Of a stretch of 37,158 nucleotides of DNA, positions 24,975-34,292 are shown in pieces. Every line of letters starts with the position of its first letter. Positions within the stretch are counted from its first letter, which is position 1. Below the pieces are notes generated by a model. The model ran no database searches. It saw only the letters and a program-made list of their open reading frames with translations, and was not told the origin of the DNA. The position numbers and the translations under genes are program-made. The stretch is taken from NCBI GenBank assembly GCA_051649785.1, contig JBOFHT010000098.1, positions 1 through 37,158 on the forward strand. The letters are read 5' to 3'. The stretch is from JBOFHT01 sp051649785 (lineage in GTDB: Archaea > Methanobacteriota > Methanobacteria > Methanobacteriales > Methanobacteriaceae).

Positions 24975-27900
24975 ATGCCAATTGATAAAGACATTAAAAA
25001 AGTGCTGATTATAGGTTCAGGGCCAATACAGATAGGCCAAGCTGCAGAATTTGATTATTCAGGGTCCCAAGCTTGTAAATCTATTAGGGAAGAAGGAATA
25101 GAAACGGTTCTTATTAATAGTAATCCTGCTACTATACAAACTGATATGGATATGGCAGATAAAGTTTACGTTGAACCATTAACTCCTGAAATTGTAGCTA
25201 AAATCATTGAAAAAGAGAAAGTAGATGCTATTTTACCTACTATGGGTGGTCAAACTGGTTTAAATATAGCTACTAGTCTTGGTGATTTAGGATTACTTGA
25301 TGGTATTAAAGTACTGGGGTCTGATGTTCAAACTATTAAAAATGTAGAAGACAGAGACTTATTTGCTAATTTTATGGATGATTTAAATGAACCAATTCCT
25401 AAAGCAAGTGCAGTTAAATCTGTTGAAGAAGCAATAGAAGCTGTAGCTGAAATTGGTTATCCTGTTATTGTTCGTCCTGCTTTTACCCTAGGGGGTACTG
25501 GTGGAGGAGTGGCTTACAATGAGGAAGAATTAGTTGAAATAGCTACTCATGGGCTTGATATGAGTTTTATTAACCAAGTATTAATTGATGAATCTGTTTT
25601 AGGTTGGAAAGAGTTTGAATATGAGGTAATGAGGGACAAAAACGATACTTGTATCATTATTTGTAGTATGGAAAATATTGATCCCATGGGTGTTCACACT
25701 GGAGACAGTATTGTTGTAGCTCCTGCTCAAAATTTAAATGATATTGAAGCTCAACAACTTAGGGATGCTTCTATTAAGATTATAAGAGCTTTAGGCATTC
25801 AAGGAGGATGTAATATTCAATTTGCAGTCAATGCAGAAACTGGTGAGTACACAGTTATTGAAGTTAACCCTAGAGTAAGTAGGAGTAGTGCATTGGCTTC
25901 TAAAGCTACAGGTTACCCTATAGCTAAGATTTCTTCTAAAATAGCTCTTGGTATGACATTAGATGAAATCCAAAATGATATTACTAAAGAAACCCCTGCT
26001 TCATTTGAACCTACTATTGATTATGTTGTAGCTAAGATTCCTCGTTGGCCATTTGATAAATTCAAAGGTGTTAATACTGAGATTGGTGTTCAAATGAAAG
26101 CTACTGGTGAAGTAATGGCTATTGGTAGGACTATTGAAGAAGCTTTAAATAAAGCTATTCGTTCATTGGATATTGGTAATGAAGGCTTTGAAAGAGAAGA
26201 CTATACTGAAAATGACTTAATTAATCCTACAGATAAACGTCTTCTCCAAATACACACGGCTTTAAAAGACGGTATGAGTCCTAATAAGATTTATGAACTT
26301 ACAAATATTGATACTTTCTTTACTAATAAAATTAAAAATATAATTGATATGGAAAATAGAATTAATAAAGAATCAATTACAGATCCTAAAATCCTTAAAA
26401 AAGCTAAGGAAATGGGATTCTCGGATTCTACACTTGCTGAAATCTCAACACTTTCTCAAGAAGAAATTAAAAAATTAAGAGTTGATTTTGGTATTACTCC
26501 TTCATTTAAAATGGTAGATACTTGTGGTGGGGAATTTGAAGCTAAAACTCCGTATTATTACAGTACTTATGATGGTAATGGAGTTTATGATAGTAAATAC
26601 AATATTTCTTCTGAAGAAGATGAATTAATTGTAACGGACAATAGAAAAGTTATCATTTTAGGTGCTGGACCTATTCGTATTGGTCAAGGTATTGAATTTG
26701 ATTACTGTTGTGTGCATTCTGCTATGGCTTTAAAAGAAGAAGGTATTGAAACTATAATTATAAATAACAACCCTGAAACTGTTAGTACTGATTATGATAT
26801 CTCTGATAAGCTTTATTTTGAACCATTAACTTATGAGGATGTTATGGGAATTATTGAGCGTGAAAATCCTGAAGGTGTTGTTGTCCAATTTGGTGGTCAA
26901 ACCTCTATTAATCTAGCTGTTCCTCTTGCAAATGCTGGTGTTAAAATAATGGGGACTCCTCATGAAAGTATTGATAGGGTTGAAGACAGAGAACGTTTTA
27001 CTCGTGTTTTAGAACGTTTAAATATTCCTCAAGCTCCTTATGGTTTAGCTAATTCATTTGAAGAAGCTAGGGATGTTTCAGATAGAATTGGATTCCCTGT
27101 TCTTGTTCGCCCATCTTATGTTTTAGGTGGAAGGGCTATGGAAATTGTTTACAGTGATGATGAACTTAAAGAATATATGAAAGAAGCTGTAAAAATCTCT
27201 CCTGAACACCCTATTCTTGTTGATAAGTTCTTAGAAGAAGCTGTTGAAGTAGATGTTGATGTACTTTGTGATGGTGAAGATGTTTTAATTGGGGGCATAA
27301 TGGAGCATATTGAAGAAGCAGGTGTTCATTCAGGGGACTCTGCTTGTGTAATTCCTCCTCAATCTATTGGAAATGATGCAATTGAAACAATTAAGGAATA
27401 TTCTCATAAATTGGCTATTGAACTTGAAATTGTAGGATTAATGAATATCCAATATGCAGTTAAGTTAGATGATGATGGTAACTCAAAAGTATTTATTATT
27501 GAAGCTAACCCTCGTGCAAGCCGTACGGTTCCATTTGTAAGTAAAGCTGTTGGTATTCCTTTAGCTAAGATTGCAGCTCTTCTTATGGTTGGTAAAAAAC
27601 TTAAAGACTTTGGTCTTGAGCCAGGTGTTATTGATATTGACCATGTTGCTGTTAAAGAATCTGTTTTCCCATTCTTAAAATTACAAGGATCTGATTCTAT
27701 TTTAGGACCTGAAATGAAATCTACTGGTGAAAGTATGGGGATTGATGATAATTTTGGTTTATCTTTTTATAAATCCCAACTTGCAGCTGGAATGGATTTA
27801 CCTAAATCTGGAAGAATTTTTATCAGTGTTAAAGATGCAGATAAATCAAAAATAGTTGAAATAGCTAAGAAAGCAGATGAGCTTGGTTTTGAATTAGTAG

Positions 27901-28193
27901 CTACTCCTGGAACTGCAAGGGCAACTGATGTGGATATGAAAGAAGTTAGAAAAGTTAGCCAAGGCTCCCCTAACATAAGAGATGATATTGTTAATGGGGA
28001 TATTGATTTAATTATTAATACTCCTTCAGGTAAACAATCTGCTGATGACGGTTATCATATTAGACGTTTAGCTATTGAATTAGGTATTCCGTATGTAACT
28101 ACAATTGCAGGGGCTAAAGCTGCTTTAAATGCAATTGAAGCAATTCAAAATGGTGAACTTAAAGTTAAATCTTTAAATGAATACTTAGGATAA
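24975..28193 (+). CDS. carB: Carbamoyl-phosphate synthase large subunit
   Basis: This 1072-residue, full-length CarB has the two homologous synthetase halves. The first half begins KVLIIGSGPIQIGQAAEFDYS, and the second half KVIILGAGPIRIGQGIEFDYC at about residue 556. Each half carries an ATP-grasp domain (GTGGGVAYN and LGGRAMEIVY loops; EVNPRVSRSSA and EANPRASRTVP). The C-terminal MGS-like allosteric domain (from about 935) contains FELVATPGTA. ATG 24975 follows GAGGAT. It works with CarA. Confidence 0.97.
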   Translation: MPIDKDIKKVLIIGSGPIQIGQAAEFDYSGSQACKSIREEGIETVLINSNPATIQTDMDMADKVYVEPLTPEIVAKIIEKEKVDAILPTMGGQTGLNIATSLGDLGLLDGIKVLGSDVQTIKNVEDRDLFANFMDDLNEPIPKASAVKSVEEAIEAVAEIGYPVIVRPAFTLGGTGGGVAYNEEELVEIATHGLDMSFINQVLIDESVLGWKEFEYEVMRDKNDTCIIICSMENIDPMGVHTGDSIVVAPAQNLNDIEAQQLRDASIKIIRALGIQGGCNIQFAVNAETGEYTVIEVNPRVSRSSALASKATGYPIAKISSKIALGMTLDEIQNDITKETPASFEPTIDYVVAKIPRWPFDKFKGVNTEIGVQMKATGEVMAIGRTIEEALNKAIRSLDIGNEGFEREDYTENDLINPTDKRLLQIHTALKDGMSPNKIYELTNIDTFFTNKIKNIIDMENRINKESITDPKILKKAKEMGFSDSTLAEISTLSQEEIKKLRVDFGITPSFKMVDTCGGEFEAKTPYYYSTYDGNGVYDSKYNISSEEDELIVTDNRKVIILGAGPIRIGQGIEFDYCCVHSAMALKEEGIETIIINNNPETVSTDYDISDKLYFEPLTYEDVMGIIERENPEGVVVQFGGQTSINLAVPLANAGVKIMGTPHESIDRVEDRERFTRVLERLNIPQAPYGLANSFEEARDVSDRIGFPVLVRPSYVLGGRAMEIVYSDDELKEYMKEAVKISPEHPILVDKFLEEAVEVDVDVLCDGEDVLIGGIMEHIEEAGVHSGDSACVIPPQSIGNDAIETIKEYSHKLAIELEIVGLMNIQYAVKLDDDGNSKVFIIEANPRASRTVPFVSKAVGIPLAKIAALLMVGKKLKDFGLEPGVIDIDHVAVKESVFPFLKLQGSDSILGPEMKSTGESMGIDDNFGLSFYKSQLAAGMDLPKSGRIFISVKDADKSKIVEIAKKADELGFELVATPGTARATDVDMKEVRKVSQGSPNIRDDIVNGDIDLIINTPSGKQSADDGYHIRRLAIELGIPYVTTIAGAKAALNAIEAIQNGELKVKSLNEYLG

Positions 28194-28535
28194 TTTTAGA
28201 GCAATTCTAGAGCAATTCTAAAGTAATTTTTAGATTAATTTTATTTAAGGTAATTTTATAATTTTAATCTATATTTACTTTAGTTTTTTTTATTTTATAT
28301 TGAGTCTTGGTCAAAAAGATTTTCAATATCGGAAAATTTTATTCATTTACCAATCCAAGGATTTTAATGAAGTTTTGATTTAGAAACTTCGACTTTTGAC
28401 CAGGAGTAATAATATCGATGCTTTCCATTATTTCTTAATATTTTTTATATTTATTTCAATATTTTTTCAAATAAGCAATCAACAATAGATTCAAAACATA
28501 TGATTAATATATTGTATTAAACAAATATATTGTTA
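28194..28535. other. Intergenic region between carB and the amidohydrolase gene
   Basis: This 342-nt gap holds a short tandem repeat AGAGCAATTCT just after the carB stop (28197-28220) and a four-way-junction-like fold (28305-28405). It ends with A/T-rich sequence that includes a possible TATA element (TTAATATATT, 28504-28513) about 26 nt before the amidohydrolase ATG. No ORF is convincing. Confidence 0.6.
28305..28405. ncRNA. Candidate structured RNA element (closing stem plus three hairpins) or MITE
   Basis: TCTTGGTCAAAA (28305-28316) pairs with TTTTGACCAGGA (28394-28405), 12 bp with one G-U pair. Inside are three hairpins: ATTTTC/GAAAAT (28319-28324 with 28332-28337), AATC/GATT (28352-28355 with 28360-28363), and GAAGTTT/AAACTTC (28369-28375 with 28384-28390). 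The nested layout resembles a multi-branched RNA. Equally, 12-bp terminal inverted repeats around 100 bp could be a miniature mobile element. It lies 112 nt after carB and 130 nt before the amidohydrolase. No known riboswitch class is recognised. Confidence 0.45.
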
Positions 28536-30053
28536 ATGTTAACAATTCATAGTGGGATTATATTATATGGAACAGATTTAATTCCTCAAAAAGCTAATAT
28601 TTGCATTGATGATAATGGAAAGATAGCTGAAATATCTCCTAATGTAATGGAAGGAAAATTAATTGATGCTACTGGTTGTTTTATTAGCCCTAGCTTTGTC
28701 AATGCCCATGTTCATATTGGTGATTCTTTTATAATGGATTGTGGGGATGGTAAATCTATTGATGAAATTGTTAAACCTCCTAATGGTATTAAACATAGAG
28801 CTTTAGCTAATGCAGATGATAATGATATAATTAATGCCATGGTCAGGTCTATGAAAATAATGGTGGATTCTGGAACCACTAAATTTATTGATTATCGTGA
28901 AAATGGTATTAGAGGTATAAAATTACTTAAGGAATCTATTGATATATTTAATTCTGAGTATATGGATTTTCAGATGGATAATAGAGGAATGATTAGTTCA
29001 ACAATTGATGCTTTAATTTTAGGGCGTGAAGATATATTTTTGGAAGAAAGTCCTTCTCTTTCTAAAGTAAAATCTAAAACTAAAACATTACTTAAGTACT
29101 GTGATGGAATAGCAACTAGTGGCTTTGGTGAAATTAGGGATGATGTAGCTAAAATAATTGTTGAAGAATGTAATATTGCTGGAAAAATTTCATCTATTCA
29201 TGCAGGTGAGAACATTGAAGCTCAAAAGAACTCTATTAATAATTTTGGTAAATCTGAGATAAACAGGGCAATATCAATTGGTTTTAATCAGCTTGTTCAT
29301 ATAACTCATCCTATTTCAAAATCTAAGTCTAATATTATTTCTGATTTAGATTTAATAGCAGGTGAAATTAGGGATGATGTTGATTCTGACAACCATTATA
29401 CTGGTTATAATGCTCATAATACATATAACTCTCATAATTCCATTAATTTTATTAATTCTCATAACCCTCCTAACCATCATAATTCCCATAATTCTAATAG
29501 TTCTTCTATTGTATTATGTCCAGGAGCTAATGCAATTTTAAATTTAGGAGCTCCCCCAATTTTGGATATCTTGAAAAAAGGAATAATTCCTCTTATAGGG
29601 ACTGATAATATAATGCTAAATTCACCTAATATTATTAATGAACTAAATTATACTTTAAAAATGAGCAGAGCTTTTTATAAGGATTACATAGCTCCTGTTG
29701 AAATATTAAAAATGGCAACTACTAATATATGTAAAATTAGTTCAAATACTAATAATAATTCTAATAATGATATTAATATTACTACTAATACTCTTACTAA
29801 TTCTAATAATAGCTCTAATATTAATAATAACTCTAATAATTCTAATAATAAACTTGTTAATAGTATTTCTAATGAGGATAATGTTAAATTTAACTCTAAG
29901 ATACAAAATTTTATGAATAATTCCATTGAAATTGGAAAAATAGCTAATTTAATGATTGTTAAAAAAGTTTCAAAAAATCCATTTTTATCAATTATACATA
30001 GAATGGAATCGAAACATATAATATGTTTAATCAACAATATCATTAATATATAA
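28536..30053 (+). CDS. Amidohydrolase superfamily protein (TIM-barrel metal hydrolase) with Asn-rich inserts
   Basis: This protein has about 505 residues. Metal-binding motifs of the amidohydrolase superfamily are visible: HVH in NAHVHIGDS, His in SIHAGEN, His in LVHITHP and Asp in IGTDNI. These fit the cytosine-deaminase/chlorohydrolase branch, but the substrate is unknown. Two Asn/Ser/His-rich stretches (about 29375-29505 and 29745-29880) interrupt it, adding some 85 residues; without them the length fits the family. TTG 28530 and ATG 28536 are both possible. No Shine-Dalgarno site is seen, and a TATA-like element lies about 26 nt before the ATG, so a leaderless start at 28536 is likely. 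Confidence 0.75.
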   Translation: MLTIHSGIILYGTDLIPQKANICIDDNGKIAEISPNVMEGKLIDATGCFISPSFVNAHVHIGDSFIMDCGDGKSIDEIVKPPNGIKHRALANADDNDIINAMVRSMKIMVDSGTTKFIDYRENGIRGIKLLKESIDIFNSEYMDFQMDNRGMISSTIDALILGREDIFLEESPSLSKVKSKTKTLLKYCDGIATSGFGEIRDDVAKIIVEECNIAGKISSIHAGENIEAQKNSINNFGKSEINRAISIGFNQLVHITHPISKSKSNIISDLDLIAGEIRDDVDSDNHYTGYNAHNTYNSHNSINFINSHNPPNHHNSHNSNSSSIVLCPGANAILNLGAPPILDILKKGIIPLIGTDNIMLNSPNIINELNYTLKMSRAFYKDYIAPVEILKMATTNICKISSNTNNNSNNDINITTNTLTNSNNSSNINNNSNNSNNKLVNSISNEDNVKFNSKIQNFMNNSIEIGKIANLMIVKKVSKNPFLSIIHRMESKHIICLINNIINI

Positions 30054-30209
30054 CTCAATCTTTAATATTTCATAAGAAATCTTATTTAACAATCTAGATT
30101 TTTAATAAATATTTATAATTCCCTCAAACTAATAAACTAAATACTTAAACATAAATATTTAGTTAAATTAATTAGCATTTTAATAATTTATTTATTTAAA
30201 GGTGATTTT

Positions 30210-30641
30210 ATGTACAAAAAAATATTACTGCCTACTGATGGTTCTAAATTAGCAGATAAGGCAGTAGAGCGTGCTATTTTTATAGCTAAAGAAAGTGGTG
30301 CTGAAATAATTGCATTAAGTGTTGTAGAAACAAATTATGCTATTGGGCTTCCATCTGATGATACAATTTTTTACATCAATGAAATGTTGAAAAAAGAAAG
30401 TAATAAAAACTTAAAGAAGTTTGAAGATATTCTCAATGAGTCAAGTAGTAATGTTAAATTAACCCTTAAAATTGAAGAGGGTTCACCTGCAGATGTTATT
30501 ATTGAAACAATTGATAAAGAAGAGATTGATTTAGTTGTAATGGGTAGTTCTGGTAAAAGTGGATTAGATAAATTTATAATGGGTAGTGTTGCAGAAAAGG
30601 TACTAAAAGCAGCTAAGTGCGATGTGTTAATTGTACACTAA
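30210..30641 (+). CDS. Universal stress protein, UspA family
   Basis: This 143-residue single Usp domain has the N-terminal strand KKILLPTDGS and the ATP-binding signature GSSGKSGLDKFIMGSVAEKV, so it is of the nucleotide-binding type. It starts at ATG 30210 after GGTGAT. The CBS-domain gene follows after 88 nt, and both families bind adenine nucleotides, so a shared energy-sensing role is possible. The specific role is unknown. Confidence 0.9.
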   Translation: MYKKILLPTDGSKLADKAVERAIFIAKESGAEIIALSVVETNYAIGLPSDDTIFYINEMLKKESNKNLKKFEDILNESSSNVKLTLKIEEGSPADVIIETIDKEEIDLVVMGSSGKSGLDKFIMGSVAEKVLKAAKCDVLIVH

Positions 30642-30738
30642 ATTCTATTAAATTCTATAAAACCTTGTCAAAGTTTGATAAATTAAATATACTCAAATTA
30701 ATTATAATTTATTATTCAGTAATATTCTGGTGATTTTA

Positions 30739-31572
30739 ATGCAAGTAAATGAAATAGTGTCTCAAGCAGTTCATGTTAGTGTTCCCGGGAATCGTAGAAC
30801 TGCATTAAATTTAATGAGAAAAAAAAATATTTCTGGGCTTCCAGTTGTTAAAGAAGGAACTAAAACATTAGTGGGCGTTTTAACTCGTTCTGATTTGATT
30901 GGAAATCCTGATGAAGAACAAATTGCACTTATAATGTCTAAAAAAGTAGTCACGGCTACATTAGATGATGATGTTAAATCTGTAGCTCAAAAAATGTTAG
31001 AAAATAATGTTAGAAGGATTCCTATTCTAGAAAATGATGAATTAGTTGGAATTGTAACCTCTTTTGATGTTGTATCTTCTGCAATTGCTGTAATGGATTT
31101 GGACGGTGCTGTTGAAAATTACATGATTAAAGATATTCCCACTACATGGGAAAAAACTCCTTTAAATGTGGCTTTTGAAATTATGAATCATTCTAATTTC
31201 AAATTCTTAATTTCTCTTAATGATGATGGAAAAATGACAGGAATACTTACTGAAACTGAATTTATTAATGAAAGTGAAGTAGTATCTGAAAGAAGCGTTC
31301 ATAATTCTAGTGTTGGTACTGAAGGAGATAAATGGTCATGGGACAGCACATCTGTATTGTATGTTGAAAAAAACCATTTAAAGTTTTCTGATAAGTTAGT
31401 TAAGGATGTATCCACTTCTAAAATTACAACTGCAACAACAAAAACTAAAGTTTCTAATTGTGCAAATAAAATGAAACAAAGGAATATTGAACAAATTCCT
31501 GTAATGGGGATAGATGATGAATTAGTAGGAATTATAAGAGCTAACGATTTATTAAAAGCATTAATTGATTAG
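30739..31572 (+). CDS. Protein with four CBS domains
   Basis: This protein of about 277 residues is built from two CBS pairs (about residues 1-120 and 120-277). Repeated patterns include ALNLMRKKNISGLPVV, AQKMLENNVRRIPIL and CANKMKQRNIEQIPVM followed by LVGIIRANDLL. CBS pairs usually bind AMP, ATP or S-adenosylmethionine. No catalytic domain is attached, so it probably regulates a partner. I prefer ATG 30739 to the upstream in-frame GTG 30730, because the latter lies inside the GGTGAT Shine-Dalgarno site (30729-30734). Confidence 0.88.
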   Translation: MQVNEIVSQAVHVSVPGNRRTALNLMRKKNISGLPVVKEGTKTLVGVLTRSDLIGNPDEEQIALIMSKKVVTATLDDDVKSVAQKMLENNVRRIPILENDELVGIVTSFDVVSSAIAVMDLDGAVENYMIKDIPTTWEKTPLNVAFEIMNHSNFKFLISLNDDGKMTGILTETEFINESEVVSERSVHNSSVGTEGDKWSWDSTSVLYVEKNHLKFSDKLVKDVSTSKITTATTKTKVSNCANKMKQRNIEQIPVMGIDDELVGIIRANDLLKALID

Positions 31573-31645
31573 CTTTAATCAATGTTTTATAATATTATTT
31601 TTGCTCTAATTATTACTTTATCTTTTTCTAATATTTGGTGATTTA

Positions 31646-32143
31646 ATGGAAGATTTAATAGAAAATAAAAACTTAGATAATTCATCCGATTTGGCTTCAA
31701 ATGATTTTGAAGAAGAGGAAATTGAAGAAGTAAACCAACTAGAGATAATACCTACTAGGGATACTATAAATATAATAGCTAGGGGTAATGGAACTTCTTC
31801 AAGCCATGAAATACACTTAAGAACAGTTTTAGGATATTACTGGCAAAATGATGAACCTCCAATTAAAAATTTCTTCAAATTGTTTGAGCAATCTATTAAA
31901 AGAACAATTAATAATGTTATGGCTCATGAAAGGTTATTAATATCTTATGACTTAACTTATATTGTTGAACTTGAGGAATCAAATACTTTTAAAATAAAAA
32001 TAAATAGTATAAGTGCGGATGGTATAGATTTTGATATTATTGAGGGCTATGTTGTCCTTGAAGGATTGGATCATAAAGGAACTATAAATAAAATTAAAAA
32101 TATTAGAAAGAAAGTTAAAAGGACAATTGAAAGAGAAATTTAA
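31646..32143 (+). CDS. Conserved-looking hypothetical protein with acidic N-terminus
   Basis: I do not recognise this 165-residue protein. The first 38 residues are acidic and probably disordered (a run FEEEEIEEV). The rest looks like one compact alpha/beta domain with SSSHEIHLRTVLGYYW and a helical KLFEQSIKRTINN segment, ending in a very basic tail KNIRKKVKRTIER. It has no signal peptide or membrane segment. ATG 31646 follows GGTGAT. It lies 73 nt after the CBS gene on the same strand and converges with the LarE-like gene. Confidence 0.7.
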   Translation: MEDLIENKNLDNSSDLASNDFEEEEIEEVNQLEIIPTRDTINIIARGNGTSSSHEIHLRTVLGYYWQNDEPPIKNFFKLFEQSIKRTINNVMAHERLLISYDLTYIVELEESNTFKIKINSISADGIDFDIIEGYVVLEGLDHKGTINKIKNIRKKVKRTIEREI

Positions 32144-32276
32144 TGTTTTTTATATTAACTTTTTATACTTATTTTTTATATAATAATTATAATTAGACAT
32201 ATATTTCCTATATTTTCTACTTATCCTATCCCAATATTTATTATCCTTTCATTTTTATATTAATATCTCCTATTTA

Positions 32277-33329
32277 TCATAGCTTTCTTCTAATTAATGG
32301 TAGAATTTTCTTTAAAAGATTTTCAGCATCTTCTTTTGTCCCTACTCGTCTTGCAACTATTTTACCCTTTTCAAATATACTAATATTCTTATCTCCAATT
32401 CTTAGCATAGCTACACCTATTTTTTCAGAGCATTTCACATCTCCAAGAGATTCTAGTTGGTTACATGTTTCTTTTAAGTTTATTTGATATGGAACTTCAT
32501 TTTCAAACATTACTTTCCCATTTTCATCTTTACACGGTTGATAAATGACTAAATCGTTTTGGCTTGATTGTGATGTACTAATATTAAGATTAACTTTTTT
32601 AAAGCTTACAGCTTTTAATTCAGCTTCAATTAACTTTAATGCACTTAGTTTAAGTAATGGTTCTATATTTTCAAGTTCGATAGTAGCTATTCCATTATCA
32701 TCTCTAACTCGAACATTTTCTTCCTTAGTTATGCTTTTTATTAATTCTTCACCATATTTTATTCTGTTAATTTTTTTAACAGTTATTTTCTGCCCTGTTT
32801 TAATTCTAGTCCCTAGACAACTTGTTATTTTAGAATAATTTATATTTAATTCATTAATATATGTTTTAACATCTTTTTTTTCTATTCCTGCCTCAACTAA
32901 TGGACTTTTAATTCCTTTTTCATAATTAACAAGTATTCCTGGACGGTCTTCTAATAAATCACTAATATTTGTTCCATCAATAACTGTATCAAACCCTTTA
33001 CCATTGGCTAGATTTATTATAGAGTTATACATTTCACTTCTACATATAAAACATTTATTAGTATTATTTTCAATAAAAGATTCATTTTCCATTAAATCCT
33101 TGTTTATAATTTCTTGATTGATACCAATTTCACGGGCTATTTTCTTAGAATTAGCTAAAAAGCTTGATGGCATTAAACCATTGTTAAATGTAATGGCTAA
33201 AACATCATTACAGACTTCTTTAGCTATAATAGCTATTAATGTACTATCTGCACCACCTGAAAATGCAATAGCTACCTTTTTTCCTTTTAATATTAATTTA
33301 ACTTTTTCTATTTTTTCTTCAAGGTTCAT
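32277..33329 (-). CDS. LarE-like ATP-dependent sulfur transferase with extra C-terminal domain
   Basis: This 350-residue protein belongs to the PP-loop pyrophosphatase family. The ATP loop SGGADS is at 24-29. Cys93 and Cys96 (CFICR) and Cys171 (SCLGTRIKTG) match the three-Cys arrangement of LarE-type enzymes thought to carry a 4Fe-4S cluster that delivers sulfur. Single-Cys LarE instead sacrifices its own cysteine. About 90 extra C-terminal residues (260-350) hold Cys266, Cys289 and Cys300 and end in SIFEKGKIVARRV, which is not part of usual LarE. The gene lies 84 nt after tfuA on the same strand, with AGGTGC as Shine-Dalgarno site. A role supplying sulfur to YcaO/TfuA is inference. Confidence 0.8.
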   Translation of the reverse strand: MNLEEKIEKVKLILKGKKVAIAFSGGADSTLIAIIAKEVCNDVLAITFNNGLMPSSFLANSKKIAREIGINQEIINKDLMENESFIENNTNKCFICRSEMYNSIINLANGKGFDTVIDGTNISDLLEDRPGILVNYEKGIKSPLVEAGIEKKDVKTYINELNINYSKITSCLGTRIKTGQKITVKKINRIKYGEELIKSITKEENVRVRDDNGIATIELENIEPLLKLSALKLIEAELKAVSFKKVNLNISTSQSSQNDLVIYQPCKDENGKVMFENEVPYQINLKETCNQLESLGDVKCSEKIGVAMLRIGDKNISIFEKGKIVARRVGTKEDAENLLKKILPLIRRKL

Positions 33330-33413
33330 TTAAGCACCTAGTTAATATGGTATGTTGTGTTTGGAAGTAATTTATTAGCTTAATTTATTAGTTTATTAAT
33401 TTAATTTATTAGT

Positions 33414-34175
33414 TTAGTTTATTAACTTAATAATTGTTTTAATATAATTAATAAGAGCTATTGCATCTTGTTTCTTTATGTTCATCAATTCTTTTATTTC
33501 TTTATTATTTATAAACTCTTTAAAGTTTTCTTTGGATTCTTTACTTATATTGGCCTGTTTGATAATTTTGGGGTAATTACGTTTAGTGTAGTGTGTATTC
33601 TTTGCTATATTAACTATTTCCTTTCTTTCATCTTCACTAATTATTTTTTTATCTACTGCTTGGGATGTACTGTATTTAATATTAACTAATGGCTCGGATA
33701 TTTGCTCTAGTAGGGATTTACTATTGTTATAACTGTTATTATTATTAGTATCCTCATTATTATTATTATTATTATTCCTCCAATTATTAGTTTCTATGAA
33801 AGCAACTGCAACATCATCATCACTCTCTATTTCTCCACTACTATACTTTTCATAAACATATCCAATTCCAATCATCCCTAATGAGTCTAATTCCGAAGCA
33901 CGTAATGCTCCCATACTACTGGCACCTATAACAGTAATCCCCTTCTTTAGTGCATTCATAATTTCCTTATGTGATACAGCAGGGGATTGGTGAAATACTC
34001 CATCAATAATTCCAATAATATCTGGATTTTCGTTTATTACTTTACTTATATCTCCTCTTTTAACAGGATTTCTATAATCAGCATCTAAAATAACTTTAGC
34101 TTTTTCATGGCTAATTGATAACCCCGTATAAATTATAATTTTAGGATTATTTTTTGAAATAACTTTTTTATTCAT
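33414..34175 (-). CDS. tfuA: TfuA-like protein, partner of YcaO
   Basis: This 253-residue protein has a clear TfuA core: YTGLSI, DADYRNPVKRGDI, IIGIIDGVFHQSPAVSHKEI, GASSMGALRASEL and DDDVAVAF. TfuA works with YcaO in thioamide formation. In methanogens the pair is needed for thioglycine in the alpha subunit of methyl-coenzyme M reductase, probably by handling sulfide. Residues about 130-153 are an Asn-rich insert including a run of seven Asn (33717-33790), placed right after the conserved core. The Shine-Dalgarno site is weak. The gene is 117 nt behind ycaO, and that gap holds a GTA microsatellite. Confidence 0.9.
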   Translation of the reverse strand: MNKKVISKNNPKIIIYTGLSISHEKAKVILDADYRNPVKRGDISKVINENPDIIGIIDGVFHQSPAVSHKEIMNALKKGITVIGASSMGALRASELDSLGMIGIGYVYEKYSSGEIESDDDVAVAFIETNNWRNNNNNNNEDTNNNNSYNNSKSLLEQISEPLVNIKYSTSQAVDKKIISEDERKEIVNIAKNTHYTKRNYPKIIKQANISKESKENFKEFINNKEIKELMNIKKQDAIALINYIKTIIKLIN

Positions 34176-34218
34176 TTTTTTCGCTCTTTTAACCCTATTA
34201 CTCTGGATAGTAGTGGAT

Positions 34219-34245
34219 GTAGTAGTAGTAGTAGTAGTAGTAGTA
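34219..34245. repeat. GTA trinucleotide microsatellite (9 units)
   Basis: Nine uninterrupted GTA units lie between ycaO and tfuA, about 45-70 nt upstream of the tfuA start (read as TAC repeats on the coding strand). Such tracts gain and lose units readily, which would change the ycaO-tfuA spacer length. AAT-type triplet runs also occur inside tfuA. Confidence 0.95.
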
Positions 34246-34292
34246 ATGGCACTAATTAGAGTAGCAATGGAAGTATTAATATAATATGCATA

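Noticed and set aside
29684..30058. 124-codon ORF on the - strand within the amidohydrolase gene
   Set aside because: It is the Leu-rich complement of the Asn-rich repeat region (AAT/ATT), with no start signal; a shadow.
32277..33329. LarE as part of lactate racemase maturation
   Set aside because: No larA, larB or larC is present; the neighbours are YcaO and TfuA, so a different sulfur role is more likely.
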